A DNA stretch of 64,000 nucleotides from Candidatus Reconcilbacillus cellulovorans (GTDB lineage: Bacteria; Bacillota; Bacilli; Paenibacillales; Reconciliibacillaceae): positions 59,928-123,927 of the forward strand of contig MOXJ01000004.1 in assembly GCA_002507565.1 (NCBI GenBank), read 5' to 3'. This document shows, piece after piece, positions 9,329-17,713 of this stretch. Position 1 is the first letter of the stretch. Each line of letters starts with the position of its first letter. The notes beneath the pieces were generated by a model. It saw nothing but the letters and a program-made list of their open reading frames with translations, did no database searches and was not told where the DNA came from. The position numbers and the translations under genes were made by a program.

Positions 9329-9821
9329 AGAACGCTCCCCCCGCAAATACGTGTTCCATCACGGCCGCGACGGCGAACAGCGCGACCATCGTTCCGAACG
9401 TTGGCAAAAGCCGCCGGATGAGAAGCCTGCATCCCGCCGCCCGATTTCGCCGGAAGGTCAGAACTGACTTCCAAATCATAAACGGAAGGACGGAAGAAAT
9501 CAAGATGGCCGGAATTTCAAAAACCGCATGGGGTAAAAACGCCTTCCAAATCAAATCGGACTTCCCGTTTTGAATCATCAGCTGTAAGCCGACGCCCGCG
9601 GCGAATCCGTTGACCGCCAGCAGGATGTAACCGCCCAGTCCGTATGTGGCCGTTCCGGCGGCGATGACGATCAATGACTGCCGTAGATTATGCGCGAAAT
9701 AGTCCGACCAGCGGTAACCAGGCTGCTCGAGCGGAATCGGAACGGCATGCGATTCCAACATAAAACCCGCCAAGGCGGACAAGAAGAAAACGAGCGCCGC
9801 GAACGCGAATTTCCCGCCCAT
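9321..9821 (-). CDS. SpoIIM/DUF95-family membrane protein of the circular bacteriocin cluster
   Basis: Encodes 166 residues with four to five membrane segments. The central motif FLPHAVFEIPAILIS is the hallmark of the stage II sporulation protein M (DUF95) family. DUF95 proteins are a constant component of circular bacteriocin operons (the C proteins of AS-48, carnocyclin and amylocyclin type), where they are needed for production, immunity or circularisation. The ATG overlaps the upstream gene's TAA by one base, and the gene overlaps the ATPase gene downstream. Sporulation SpoIIM itself lies elsewhere in Bacillales genomes and is not expected in an operon with a bacteriocin gene. Confidence 0.82.
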   Translation of the reverse strand: MGGKFAFAALVFFLSALAGFMLESHAVPIPLEQPGYRWSDYFAHNLRQSLIVIAAGTATYGLGGYILLAVNGFAAGVGLQLMIQNGKSDLIWKAFLPHAVFEIPAILISSVLPFMIWKSVLTFRRNRAAGCRLLIRRLLPTFGTMVALFAVAAVMEHVFAGGAFFA

Positions 9822-11509
9822 TATCTGCCCTCCGTTCGTTCCAGCTTTCGTTGGAGGCGGCGAAACGCATAAAGCGACACAACGAAAAACGCAAGCACTC
9901 CTGCCGTCGCGTCCGGGAAGACGTCGCGCATCGGGCGCCCGAAAAAGAACGAATAGAAGAACGCCAAAAACAATCCGACCAGCGCAAGGCGCAGCGGAAA
10001 ATCATAAAGTTGCCGCATCCACCGCACCTCCATCGTGTCGGTGTGGACGGCGAGCAAATTCGGTGCGTCGAAACGGGCGCCGAACGCCGTTCGCCCGATA
10101 AACGCGCGCGTTACCGCCAGCCAAAGCGCCCAAAGCCCCGCCCAACCGACGAGCCACACTGTCTGCCGCCCGCCGACATGCAGTGCTCCCAACATGTAGA
10201 GGCCGTTCAACAATAAGAAAAACGGAGCTTGAAGCAGCAGCAACAAACGGTTTTTCGCCCGAAGCAGCTTTCCGACGGTTGTGCGCGGACTGAGCCGCGT
10301 GGCGTCGATCATCCGCAATTCTCCCGACAAGTGGAGAACGGGACAGGCGGCGTACCAGATCCAAAGCGTTTGAAAGATCGCGAAAGCCGCCACGAACCAA
10401 AAGCAGACGATGAACATTTCGGCCGATGGCAGTCGGTAAAGCATGACCGCGAAAGGAACGACCGACGCCGTCGCGGGTGGAATCGCCCAGTTCAAAACAT
10501 ACGGCAGCCGCGTGTGATGCCGGATACGCGCGATCGTGACGACGTCCCGCCAAATCCATGGATCGTTCGGGAAACAGATGCCGGCCAACCTGCGGATAAC
10601 GGTAAAAAACGCCCCGTTTTTACGGTGAAGCGGCAGTGTCGACGCACGCGGCGCCCATCGCACGTCGGCGCGGAAGCTTCGAATCATGCCCCAAACGACG
10701 GCGAACAAAGCGGCGACCGTCGCCGTAACGGCCGAACCGGTATATTGCTTGATCGTCGATTTCACTTCCTGCCATTGTTCGAGAGCGATGGCCCGCATTC
10801 GTTCGACGGCGGAGACGATGCCCGATTTAAGAGCCGATCCGCTCGGATTGCCGGCCAGCGGCGCATCCCGGAAAGGCGCCAAATACGATTCGACGACGAA
10901 CCAGACGGCGATTGCGACGACGGCGAGACGGGCCAAATAAAAAGCTTCATCGCGCGCGTCAGGTGCGGCCACCCGCGTCCACATCGTTGCGAACGAACGG
11001 TAAAGGACCATAAAGAAAGCTAAGGACACGCCCGCGATCCATAACATCGCCAGCAACACGGATCCGAGTACTCCGGGTCCGAAACGGAGCAGGGCGTACA
11101 CGGCGACTAGTTCGAACATCATGTCGCGCAACCAGAACATCGCCGTTTCCGCAGCCGCCCAAAGCGCGAACAGCGTTTTCGGCGGATGCGGGGATTGCCA
11201 CCAGAGCTGCGCAAGCGGATGGTCCCGCAACCGAGCGGAGGCTTGGCGCGCCATCGTCAACGGGAGCAGGGCATTGAACATAAAAACAACCGCCAGCAAC
11301 AGCGGCAACAACACCGTTCCGGTCAACGTCTCCATCAGCATGGCGGCCCACACCACCAAACTGTTTTGGGCGGCGATGGAGACGGTCCAAAGCACCCATG
11401 CTGGAAGCCGTAGACCGTACGTGGTGCGCAAACGCCGAAGGGAGGCAGAAAAATCCTGCCTCCACGCATCGGCTAAAAGCGATCGGAATAAGACGACATG
11501 AGACCGCAT
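9821..11509 (-). CDS. Large polytopic membrane protein of the circular bacteriocin cluster
   Basis: Encodes 562 residues with around ten hydrophobic segments in two halves, separated by a soluble stretch (about 225-310) that contains basic residues. There is no ATPase, protease or other motif I can name. It follows the bacteriocin precursor and precedes the DUF95 gene, the place of the large membrane protein found in circular bacteriocin operons, which is implicated in maturation or export. The ATG at 11509 has GAGG ten bases upstream; an in-frame GTG at 11518 would leave only one base between GAGGC and the start. It begins only 25 bases after the precursor gene's stop, so it is clearly cotranscribed. 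Confidence 0.72.
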   Translation of the reverse strand: MRSHVVLFRSLLADAWRQDFSASLRRLRTTYGLRLPAWVLWTVSIAAQNSLVVWAAMLMETLTGTVLLPLLLAVVFMFNALLPLTMARQASARLRDHPLAQLWWQSPHPPKTLFALWAAAETAMFWLRDMMFELVAVYALLRFGPGVLGSVLLAMLWIAGVSLAFFMVLYRSFATMWTRVAAPDARDEAFYLARLAVVAIAVWFVVESYLAPFRDAPLAGNPSGSALKSGIVSAVERMRAIALEQWQEVKSTIKQYTGSAVTATVAALFAVVWGMIRSFRADVRWAPRASTLPLHRKNGAFFTVIRRLAGICFPNDPWIWRDVVTIARIRHHTRLPYVLNWAIPPATASVVPFAVMLYRLPSAEMFIVCFWFVAAFAIFQTLWIWYAACPVLHLSGELRMIDATRLSPRTTVGKLLRAKNRLLLLLQAPFFLLLNGLYMLGALHVGGRQTVWLVGWAGLWALWLAVTRAFIGRTAFGARFDAPNLLAVHTDTMEVRWMRQLYDFPLRLALVGLFLAFFYSFFFGRPMRDVFPDATAGVLAFFVVSLYAFRRLQRKLERTEGR

Positions 11510-11534
11510 GCGGATCACGCCTCAGAAGAACGGA

Positions 11535-11756
11535 TTACCAGACGATGGCTTGTGCTTTCAGATTGCGCTTAATATATTCTTTTACCGTGATGATGATGAA
11601 ATCGATCGTGGCGCTGGCCACCGAAAGGCTGCCGGCCGACAGAATGGTCGCGATGATCGAAAACGCCACGGCTCCCCATCCGACGGTGTCGATCACGTTG
11701 ACGATCTGTTCGGCCAAAGCTTTTCCGACGCCCAAAAATCCCATCAAATTGTACAT
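11535..11756 (-). CDS. Uberolysin-like circular bacteriocin precursor
   Basis: Encodes a 73-residue hydrophobic peptide. Compared with my recollection of uberolysin, residues 4-73 align without gaps over 70 positions, about half identical. The match is strongest at the C-terminus: DFII-TVK-YI, then RNLKAQA and a final Trp. This predicts a three-residue leader (MYN) removed before Leu4, and head-to-tail ligation of Leu4 to Trp73, giving a 70-residue ring. Circular bacteriocins are secreted, form four or five packed helices and permeabilise membranes of related Gram-positive bacteria. The predicted ring has net charge near +1 (five Lys/Arg, four Asp/Glu). The ATG follows AAAGGAGTG. It is the first gene of the minus-strand operon, ahead of membrane, DUF95, ATPase and immunity genes. 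Confidence 0.9.
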   Translation of the reverse strand: MYNLMGFLGVGKALAEQIVNVIDTVGWGAVAFSIIATILSAGSLSVASATIDFIIITVKEYIKRNLKAQAIVW

Positions 11757-11853
11757 GTTCGGTTCACTCCTTTCCCTTTAGGGGTTGCGGGATCACCCGA
11801 CGCCGGTCTTCCCCGGGGCGCAGCGACCAGATATCCGGTGCCCGGCAGCGTTC

Positions 11854-11883
11854 ATTATATCAGAGAGGTATTTTCGAAGAAAT
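11854..11883 (-). promoter_or_regulatory. Promoter of the bacteriocin operon with overlapping inverted repeats
   Basis: On the minus strand a perfect TATAAT (11859 to 11854) lies about 98 bases upstream of the precursor ATG. The -35 region (about 11882-11877, TTTCTT) is poor, as expected for an activated or repressed promoter. A perfect 7-bp inverted repeat GGTATTT/AAATACC with a 6-base spacer (11867-11886) covers the spacer and the -35 region. A second one, ATACCC/GGGTAT (11882-11899), abuts it. These are candidate operators. Confidence 0.6.
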
Positions 11884-11949
11884 ACCCAATTTGGGGTATA
11901 TCTCCATCACGCTCCCGACGAGCCCGTCTGGCCCGTCAAGCAAGCGGAC

Positions 11950-11978
11950 TTGACACCGGTCGCGAAATCCGGTATGAT
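11950..11978 (+). promoter_or_regulatory. Sigma-A promoter of the ylxM-ffh operon
   Basis: A consensus TTGACA (11950-11955) is separated by exactly 17 bases from TATGAT (11973-11978). Transcription should start near 11985, about 60 bases before the ylxM start codon. It diverges from the bacteriocin promoter about 90 bases away and lets the SRP/ribosome operon be transcribed independently of the region before it. Confidence 0.85.
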
Positions 11979-12045
11979 GGCATTCGTTCGGGTCCGCGAA
12001 ACAGGCCGGCAACTGCAGGCCGAGCACCGAAGGCGGGAGGCGCGC

Positions 12046-12390
12046 ATGGCGGGCGAACCGCTTGAGAAAACGCTGCGGGTCAACCTGCTGTTCGACTTTT
12101 ACGAGCCGCTTCTGACGGAAAAACAGCGGGCGATTTTGACCTACTATTATCACGACGACGACTCGCTGGGAGAGATTTCCGAACTGCTCGGCGTTTCCCG
12201 CCAGGCGGTGTACGAGCATTTGAAGCGGGCGGAGAAAACGCTGGAGGAATACGAGCGGAAGCTCGGGCTTGTGCGCAGGCACGAGGCGCGCCGCAAGGCG
12301 ATCGCCGCGCTCCGGGAAGCGCTGCGCGCGCACCCGGCGGCCGCTGAAGCGGTCGAGCCGTATCTTTCGGAGCTCGAACGGTTGGACTGA
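12046..12390 (+). CDS. ylxM: YlxM-family DNA-binding protein, putative SRP regulator
   Basis: Encodes 114 residues. It has a sigma-70 region-4-like helix-turn-helix ([31 protein letters not shown]) preceded by the family motif [22 protein letters not shown]. The family (UPF0122) is always next to ffh and may modulate SRP expression or activity. The frame is open upstream, but the ATG at 12046 is chosen because it has GGGAGG six bases before it and matches the family N-terminus. It begins a transcript from the strong promoter at 11950-11978 and is followed by ffh 21 bases later. Confidence 0.93.
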   Translation: MAGEPLEKTLRVNLLFDFYEPLLTEKQRAILTYYYHDDDSLGEISELLGVSRQAVYEHLKRAEKTLEEYERKLGLVRRHEARRKAIAALREALRAHPAAAEAVEPYLSELERLD

Positions 12391-12411
12391 CCGACGGGAG
12401 GGAGTCGCCCG

Positions 12412-13776
12412 ATGGCGTTCGAAGGGTTGACCGGCAAGCTGCAGAGCGTGTTCGACCGTCTGCGCGGCAAGGGCAAGATAACCGAAGAAGATCTCGATCA
12501 GGCGTTGCGCGACGTCCGACTGGCGCTGCTTGAAGCCGACGTCAATTTCAAGGTCGTCAAGGAATTCATCGCTTCCGTCCGCGAAAAGGCGATCGGCCGC
12601 GAGGTGCACAAAAGCTTCACGCCGGCGATGGTGATCATCGACGTCGTCCACAAGGAGCTCACCGCCCTGATGGGCGGCGCGCAGAGCCGGCTTTCCCGCG
12701 CGTCGCGTCCGCCCACGGTCGTGATGGCCGTCGGCTTGCAAGGCGCCGGCAAGACGACGACGTGTGCGAAGCTGGCGCGCCACCTGCAGAAACAGCACGC
12801 CAGGCCGTTGCTCGTCGCCGCGGACGTCTATCGCCCGGCGGCCGCCGAACAGCTGAAAGTGCTGGGCGGTCAGATCGGCGTCGACGTCTTTCTTCCCGGC
12901 GGCCGGACGGATCCGGTCGAGATCGCCGTTTCGGCCGTGGATCATGCGCGCGCTCACGGCTACGACTACGTCGTCGTCGACACGGCCGGAAGGCTTCACG
13001 TCGACGAGATGATGATGGACGAACTCCGGCGGATGCGCGAGCGGATCAAACCGGACGAAACGCTGCTCGTCGTCGACGCGATGACCGGCCAGGAAGCCGT
13101 CCGCGTGGCGGAGACGTTTCATCGCGAGCTGTCGCTGACGGGCGTCGTCCTGACCAAACTCGACGGCGACACCCGCGGCGGTGCGGCGCTGTCCGTTAAA
13201 GCGGTGACCGGCTGTCCGATCAAGTTTGCGGCCACGGGAGAGAAAATCGACGCGCTCGAACCGTTTCACCCCGACCGGATGGCGTCGCGCATTCTCGGCA
13301 TGGGCGACATGCTGACACTGATCGAAAAGGCTCAGGCGGAGATCGACGCGGAAAAGGCAAAGGAGATGGAGCGCAAAATCCGTTCCGCGTCGTTTACCTT
13401 CGACGATTTTCTCGAACAGATGGAACAGCTCCGCAAGCTCGGCCCGCTCGACCAGCTGCTCGACATGTTGCCAGGCGCGTCGCGGATGAAGGAACTGAGG
13501 GCGTTTCAGCTCGACGAAAAGAAAATGGCGCGCCTCGAGGCGATCGTCAAGTCGATGACGAAAGAAGAGCGCGCCAACCCGGACATCCTGAACGCGAGTC
13601 GCCGGCAACGCATCGCGCGCGGCAGCGGTAATTCGATTCAGGACGTCAACCGGTTCATCAAACAGTTTGAAGAAGTGCGCAAAATGATGAAGCAGATATC
13701 CTCCCTCTCCGGAAAAAAAGGAGGGTGGAACTTTTTGAAAGGAAAAGGCGGACGGCCGTTCCGCTTTCCCTTCTGA
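12412..13776 (+). CDS. ffh: Signal recognition particle protein Ffh (SRP54)
   Basis: Encodes 454 residues. The cytosolic GTPase binds signal peptides and 4.5S/6S RNA. An N domain (1-90) precedes the G domain with P-loop [10 protein letters not shown] (about 108-117), DTAGRLH and [10 protein letters not shown]. The methionine-rich M domain (about 300-454) contains the RNA-binding region [11 protein letters not shown] near 400. The ATG follows GACGGGAGGG. It forms an operon with ylxM upstream and rpsP downstream; its last codons overlap the rpsP Shine-Dalgarno sequence. The FtsY partner is encoded at 5942. Confidence 0.97.
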   Translation: MAFEGLTGKLQSVFDRLRGKGKITEEDLDQALRDVRLALLEADVNFKVVKEFIASVREKAIGREVHKSFTPAMVIIDVVHKELTALMGGAQSRLSRASRPPTVVMAVGLQGAGKTTTCAKLARHLQKQHARPLLVAADVYRPAAAEQLKVLGGQIGVDVFLPGGRTDPVEIAVSAVDHARAHGYDYVVVDTAGRLHVDEMMMDELRRMRERIKPDETLLVVDAMTGQEAVRVAETFHRELSLTGVVLTKLDGDTRGGAALSVKAVTGCPIKFAATGEKIDALEPFHPDRMASRILGMGDMLTLIEKAQAEIDAEKAKEMERKIRSASFTFDDFLEQMEQLRKLGPLDQLLDMLPGASRMKELRAFQLDEKKMARLEAIVKSMTKEERANPDILNASRRQRIARGSGNSIQDVNRFIKQFEEVRKMMKQISSLSGKKGGWNFLKGKGGRPFRFPF

Positions 13777-13793
13777 AAGGAGGTGAGCATTCC

Positions 13794-14099
13794 GTGGCGG
13801 TCCGCATTCGTCTGAAACGCATGGGCGCGCGCAAACGGCCCTTTTACCGCGTCGTGGTGGCGGAGTCCCGTTCGCCGCGCGACGGCCGATTCATCGAGGA
13901 AATCGGCACATACAATCCGTTAACCGAACCGGCTCAAATCCGCATCGACGTGGAAAAGGCGTTGAAATGGCTGCAAAACGGCGCCCAGCCTTCCGATACC
14001 GCGCGCAGCTTGCTGAGCAAGGCGGGCGTATTGAAAAAGTTCCACGAACTGCGTCAATCGAAAAAACATTCCGGCGTTTCGGAGGATCATCATGCGTGA
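13794..14099 (+). CDS. rpsP: 30S ribosomal protein S16
   Basis: Encodes 101 residues, slightly longer than the usual 85-90 because of a C-terminal tail ([17 protein letters not shown]). The N-terminus [21 protein letters not shown] is the S16 signature. The start is GTG, preceded by a very strong AAGGAGGTG; an in-frame upstream extension into ffh is rejected because it lacks this. S16 aids assembly of the 5' domain of 16S rRNA. Its 3' end overlaps khpA by eight bases, so the two are translationally coupled. Confidence 0.97.
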   Translation: MAVRIRLKRMGARKRPFYRVVVAESRSPRDGRFIEEIGTYNPLTEPAQIRIDVEKALKWLQNGAQPSDTARSLLSKAGVLKKFHELRQSKKHSGVSEDHHA

Positions 14100-14322
14100 A
14101 TTGATCGCCGTCATCGCGAAAAGACTCGTCGATCATCCCGACGACGTCGTCGTGACGGAAGAAGTACGCCCCGACGCGACGGTTTATCGGTTAAGCGTTC
14201 ATCCCTCCGACGTCGGAAAAATCATCGGCAAGCAAGGTCGCGTCGCAAACGCGCTGCGCACCGTCGTCGTTTGTGCGGCGGCAAAACATCACAAGCGCGT
14301 ACTGCTCGACATTGAGTCGTGA
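14092..14322 (+). CDS. khpA: KH-domain RNA-binding protein KhpA
   Basis: Encodes 76 residues, essentially one KH domain with the RNA-binding loop GKIIGKQGR at residues 42-50. KhpA (YlqC) pairs with KhpB/Jag in Gram-positive bacteria and affects cell division and small-RNA function. The ATG overlaps the end of rpsP and has GGAGG just upstream. Gene order rpsP-khpA-rimM-trmD is universal in Bacillales. Confidence 0.95.
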   Translation: MRELIAVIAKRLVDHPDDVVVTEEVRPDATVYRLSVHPSDVGKIIGKQGRVANALRTVVVCAAAKHHKRVLLDIES

Positions 14323-14338
14323 CGGGCGGGAATCGACC

Positions 14339-14860
14339 ATGGGCGAGACGTACCTGAACGTCGGCAAGATCGTCAATACCCACGGCATCCGCGGCGAGCT
14401 CAAGGTGTTGCCTACGACGGATTTCCCCGACATCCGGTTCGCTCGAGGCAGCGAACTCGTCGTCGAATGTCCGCTGACCGGCCGCAGGCAGACCGTCCGC
14501 GTCGAACGCGCGCGACGCCACCGCACAACATACATCGTCAAATTCGAAGGACTCGATCATATCGGCGAGGCCGAGCGTCACAAAGGCTGCCTGCTGAAGG
14601 TGTCCGAGCGGCACCGCGCGCCGCTTTCGGAAGGGGAGTTTTATTTTCACGACATTATCGGTTGCCGGGTCGTCGACGAGTCCGGCGTCGACATCGGCGT
14701 CGTGACGGAAATTTTGCAGCCGGGCGCCAACGACGTCTGGGTGGTCGAACGTCCGCAGGGCAAGCCGATTTTGCTGCCGTACATCGACGACGTCGTGCTC
14801 GGCGTAGACGTGAAGGCGAAAAGGGTGACGGTGCGGCTGATGGAAGGTTTGGCGGACTGA
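14339..14860 (+). CDS. rimM: 16S rRNA processing protein RimM
   Basis: Encodes 173 residues, the family's normal size. It is a 30S maturation factor that binds S19. The N-terminal RimM domain starts [20 protein letters not shown]; the C-terminal PRC-barrel contains [18 protein letters not shown] and the [14 protein letters not shown] motif. The start ATG at 14339 is chosen over an upstream in-frame codon because GGGCGGGA precedes it and the family begins here. It is separated from trmD by one base. Confidence 0.96.
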   Translation: MGETYLNVGKIVNTHGIRGELKVLPTTDFPDIRFARGSELVVECPLTGRRQTVRVERARRHRTTYIVKFEGLDHIGEAERHKGCLLKVSERHRAPLSEGEFYFHDIIGCRVVDESGVDIGVVTEILQPGANDVWVVERPQGKPILLPYIDDVVLGVDVKAKRVTVRLMEGLAD

Positions 14861-14861
14861 G

Positions 14862-15647
14862 ATGACCGTCATGCGGATCGACGTGCTGACCTTGTTTCCG
14901 GAAATGTTCGAGGGCGTGTTGTCGTCGAGCATTCTGGGCAGGGCGCGTGAGCGTGGCATCGTGGACGTCCGTACGCTCAACTTCCGACAGTTCGCTGTCA
15001 ACCGGCACGGTTCGGTCGACGATTATCCATACGGCGGAGGCGGCGGGATGATTTTGCGTCCCGAGCCGCTTTTTTCCGCGGTCGAATCGTTGCCCGCGAC
15101 GGGAGGGTCCCGCCGCGTCGTGTTGCTTTGCCCGCAGGGTCGCAGATTCACCCAGGCGGTCGCGGAAGAGTTGGCGAACGAACGCCATCTCGTGCTGATT
15201 TGCGGCCATTATGAGGGTGTCGACGAGCGCGTCCGCCTGCACCTCGTCGACGATGAGCTGTCGATCGGCGATTACGTGCTGACCGGCGGCGAACTGGCTG
15301 CCATGGTCGTCATGGATGCCGTCGTCCGGTTGTTGCCCGGCGTACTCGGCAACGAACGCTCAGCGAAAACGGATTCGTTTTCCGGAGGACTGCTCGAATA
15401 TCCGCAATACACGCGTCCGGCCGTGTTTCGAGGCTGGGCGGTACCCGACGTGCTGTTGTCCGGCCACCACCGAAAAATCGAGGAATGGCGTCGGCGCGAG
15501 GCATTGCGCCGAACGTTCGAGCGGCGCCCCGATCTGCTTGAGCGCGCGGAACTGACCGAGGAAGAACGCCGGCTCGTCGAACAATGGCGGCGGGAAGCGG
15601 CAAAGCCGCGGAATGGGGAATCTGAAACCGGCGATAGGACGTCTTGA
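14862..15647 (+). CDS. trmD: tRNA (guanine37-N1)-methyltransferase
   Basis: Encodes 261 residues. It methylates G37 of tRNAs using S-adenosylmethionine. The SPOUT trefoil-knot motifs are present: [12 protein letters not shown] at the start, [13 protein letters not shown] (SAM-binding knot) and [12 protein letters not shown]; the C-terminal DNA/tRNA-binding helix domain contains [18 protein letters not shown]. Start is ATG 14862, one base after rimM; ATG 14871 is an alternative. Its 3' end carries a probable promoter for rplS. Confidence 0.96.
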   Translation: MTVMRIDVLTLFPEMFEGVLSSSILGRARERGIVDVRTLNFRQFAVNRHGSVDDYPYGGGGGMILRPEPLFSAVESLPATGGSRRVVLLCPQGRRFTQAVAEELANERHLVLICGHYEGVDERVRLHLVDDELSIGDYVLTGGELAAMVVMDAVVRLLPGVLGNERSAKTDSFSGGLLEYPQYTRPAVFRGWAVPDVLLSGHHRKIEEWRRREALRRTFERRPDLLERAELTEEERRLVEQWRREAAKPRNGESETGDRTS

Positions 15648-15673
15648 ACGGTTTGGTGGAGTTATGGTAGACT
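15644..15673 (+). promoter_or_regulatory. Possible promoter for rplS
   Basis: TTGAAC (15644-15649) lies 18 bases before TAGACT (15668-15673), which has a TGG extension typical of extended -10 promoters. It overlaps the trmD stop codon and would give a short leader ahead of rplS. Internal promoters before rplS are plausible in this operon, but the -10 matches only four of six bases. Confidence 0.4.
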
Positions 15674-15705
15674 CGAACTTGAACAAGCGGGAGGGAAGGC
15701 CAGCC

Positions 15706-16056
15706 ATGCAGCAGATCATCCGCGAAGTGACGCAGGGACAGTTGCGGACCGACATCCCGCCGTTTCGTCCCGGCGATACCGTGCGCGTTCACGCGAAAGT
15801 CGTCGAAGGCTCGCGGGAGCGCGTGCAGGTGTTCGAGGGCGTCGTCATCAAGCGGCGCGGCAGCGGCATCAGCGAGACGTTCACCGTGCGCAAAATTTCG
15901 TCCGGCATCGGCGTGGAGCGCACGTTTCCGCTGCATTCGCCGCGCATCGAAAAGCTGGAAGTCGTGCGCCGCGGCAAAGTGCGCAGAGCCAAACTGTACT
16001 ATTTGCGCCATCTGTCGGGGAAAGCGGCGAGAATCGCGGAACATCGCGACCGCTGA
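15706..16056 (+). CDS. rplS: 50S ribosomal protein L19
   Basis: Encodes 116 residues, the expected length. L19 sits at the 30S-50S interface. Visible signatures are [34 protein letters not shown] and [33 protein letters not shown]. The ATG at 15706 is chosen, with GGGAGGGAAGG upstream. An imperfect hairpin follows before lepB. Confidence 0.97.
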   Translation: MQQIIREVTQGQLRTDIPPFRPGDTVRVHAKVVEGSRERVQVFEGVVIKRRGSGISETFTVRKISSGIGVERTFPLHSPRIEKLEVVRRGKVRRAKLYYLRHLSGKAARIAEHRDR

Positions 16057-16075
16057 TACGACCGTGTATGAAGGG

Positions 16076-16108
16076 AAGGGGGCTTGGGGACAAGTCCCTT
16101 TTCATTTT
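16076..16108 (+). terminator. Imperfect hairpin between rplS and lepB
   Basis: AAGGGGGCTTG pairs with CAAGTCCCTT across a GGGA loop with one bulge, followed by TTCATTTT. It starts 20 bases after the rplS stop. It could partly terminate the ribosomal-protein transcript; lepB follows at once, so complete termination is unlikely. Confidence 0.5.
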
Positions 16109-16127
16109 GCAAAGGGGAAGTCGTCCG

Positions 16128-16778
16128 ATGAGCGAGTGGGAACCGACGGACATTTCGCCGAAAGAAACGCAAACCGGAAGCGGGGCCGCCGAACCGAACG
16201 CGGACGGCCGCGCAGCGTCCATACGGCGCGAGGTATGGGAATGGTTGAAGGCGCTGCTCGTCGCATTCGGCCTCGTGTTTGTCGTCCGAACGTATCTGTT
16301 CGCGCCGTTTCTTGTGTCCGGACATTCGATGCTGCCGAATTTTCACGACGGCGAACGGTTGATCGTCAACAAGATCATCTATGATCTGCGCATCCCGAAA
16401 CGCGGGGAAGTGATCGTGTTTCTGGCGCCCGACGGGCGCGATTACATTAAGCGGGTGATCGGTCTGCCGGGGGACCGCGTTTACGTCCGCGGCGACACCG
16501 TTTACGTCAACGGCAAGCCACTCGACGAGCCGTATTTACGTGAGGCGGTCGAGCGCGCTCATGCGGAAGGTCGGCTGTACAACATTCAGGACATGGACGA
16601 GATCGTCGTACGGGAGGGTACGTTGTTTGTTCTCGGCGACAATCGGTCGAATAGTTCGGACAGCCGTTCGCAGAAAGTCGGGCTCGTTCCGATGGACAAG
16701 GTGATCGGGCGGGCGGAACTCGTGTTTTGGCCGCCGAGCCATATCAAATGGGTTGGCGGAGCGGGGAACGCGACATGA
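16128..16778 (+). CDS. lepB: Type I signal peptidase
   Basis: Encodes 216 residues. The membrane serine protease removes signal peptides from secreted proteins. A soluble N-terminal tail rich in Asp/Glu and Gly precedes one membrane anchor (about 40-59). The catalytic Ser67 lies in SGHSM and the Lys108 base in DYIKRVIGLPGD; the C-terminal box GDNRSNSSDSR is complete. The ATG follows AAAGGGGAAG. A further in-frame codon 60 bases upstream would add residues from the hairpin region, so it is rejected. It overlaps rbgA by four bases (ATGA). Confidence 0.96.
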   Translation: MSEWEPTDISPKETQTGSGAAEPNADGRAASIRREVWEWLKALLVAFGLVFVVRTYLFAPFLVSGHSMLPNFHDGERLIVNKIIYDLRIPKRGEVIVFLAPDGRDYIKRVIGLPGDRVYVRGDTVYVNGKPLDEPYLREAVERAHAEGRLYNIQDMDEIVVREGTLFVLGDNRSNSSDSRSQKVGLVPMDKVIGRAELVFWPPSHIKWVGGAGNAT

Positions 16779-17632
16779 GCGTACAATGGTTTCCCGGCCA
16801 TATGGCTCGCGCCAGAAGGAAAATTCGGGAAATCCTGAAATGGATCGATATCGTGTTCGAGCTGGTGGACGCCCGTGCGCCGAGGTCGACCCGCAATCCG
16901 GAATCGGACGCCCTGTTCGGCGAAAAGTTGCGCGTCGTCATATTGAATAAGGAAGACCTGGCGGATCCGGCGGTGACAAAAGCGTGGCTGGAAGCATTGC
17001 GCGGCGACGGAACGGAAGCAGTGGCGCTTTCCGCCGATCGGCGAGGCGTTGCCGGCAAGCTATCCGCAGTCGCCGAGCGGTTGTTGGCCGCCAAGCGGGA
17101 AGCCTGGCGGCGGCGCGGCATTCGGTCCCGACCGGTTCGGGCGCTTGTCGCCGGCATTCCGAACGTCGGTAAATCGACGCTGATCAACGCACTGGCCGGA
17201 CGAAGCGCCGCGGCGACGGGGGATCGGCCGGGCATCACGCGCGGCCAGCAATGGATTCGCGTCGGCTTGGATCTGGAATTGCTCGACACGCCGGGACTGC
17301 TTTGGCCGAAAATCGACGATCCGCGCGTCGCACTGCGTCTTGCCGCGACGGGCGCCGTCAAGGACGAACTGTTCGAAGCTGAAGAAGCGGCGTTGTTTTT
17401 GCTGGACGTGCTGAAACGGCATTATCCCGACCGTTTGCGACGGCGTTACGGTGCCGACGTGCCCGTCGAAGGGTCCGGTCCCGAGCTGCTGGAAGCGATC
17501 GGCCGAAAACGCGGATGTCTTGCGGAGGGCGGCCGCATCCGAACGGACCGGGCGGCGGCGGTTCTGCTGCATGATTTTCGAACCGGCAAGCTCGGCGGCA
17601 TCAGCCTGGAGCGGCCGTCCGACGAAGGCTGA
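16775..17632 (+). CDS. rbgA: Ribosome biogenesis GTPase RbgA
   Basis: Encodes 285 residues. It is a circularly permuted GTPase needed for late 50S assembly. The permuted order is visible: G4 NKEDLAD comes first, then G1 GIPNVGKSTLIN and G3 DTPG. The N-terminus WFPGHMARARRKI is the family motif. The ATG overlaps the lepB stop by four bases and has GCGGGG upstream. Context lepB-rbgA-rnhB is the Bacillales order. Confidence 0.96.
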   Translation: MSVQWFPGHMARARRKIREILKWIDIVFELVDARAPRSTRNPESDALFGEKLRVVILNKEDLADPAVTKAWLEALRGDGTEAVALSADRRGVAGKLSAVAERLLAAKREAWRRRGIRSRPVRALVAGIPNVGKSTLINALAGRSAAATGDRPGITRGQQWIRVGLDLELLDTPGLLWPKIDDPRVALRLAATGAVKDELFEAEEAALFLLDVLKRHYPDRLRRRYGADVPVEGSGPELLEAIGRKRGCLAEGGRIRTDRAAAVLLHDFRTGKLGGISLERPSDEG

Positions 17633-17713
17633 CGGAGCTGCTGGCGCCCGGGTCAAGTTGCGGCGCGCGAATGCCGATACCGATCTTAAACGGAAAGTCG
17701 GTGGGCTTGCCTG

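Noticed and set aside
10229..11023. A plus-strand frame inside the bacteriocin membrane-protein gene
   Set aside because: Highly polar with no domain; the minus-strand frame has regular membrane helices and overlapping operon spacing.
11860..13608. A 582-residue minus-strand frame opposite ylxM/ffh
   Set aside because: It would run through the bacteriocin promoter and opposes ffh, whose motifs are complete.
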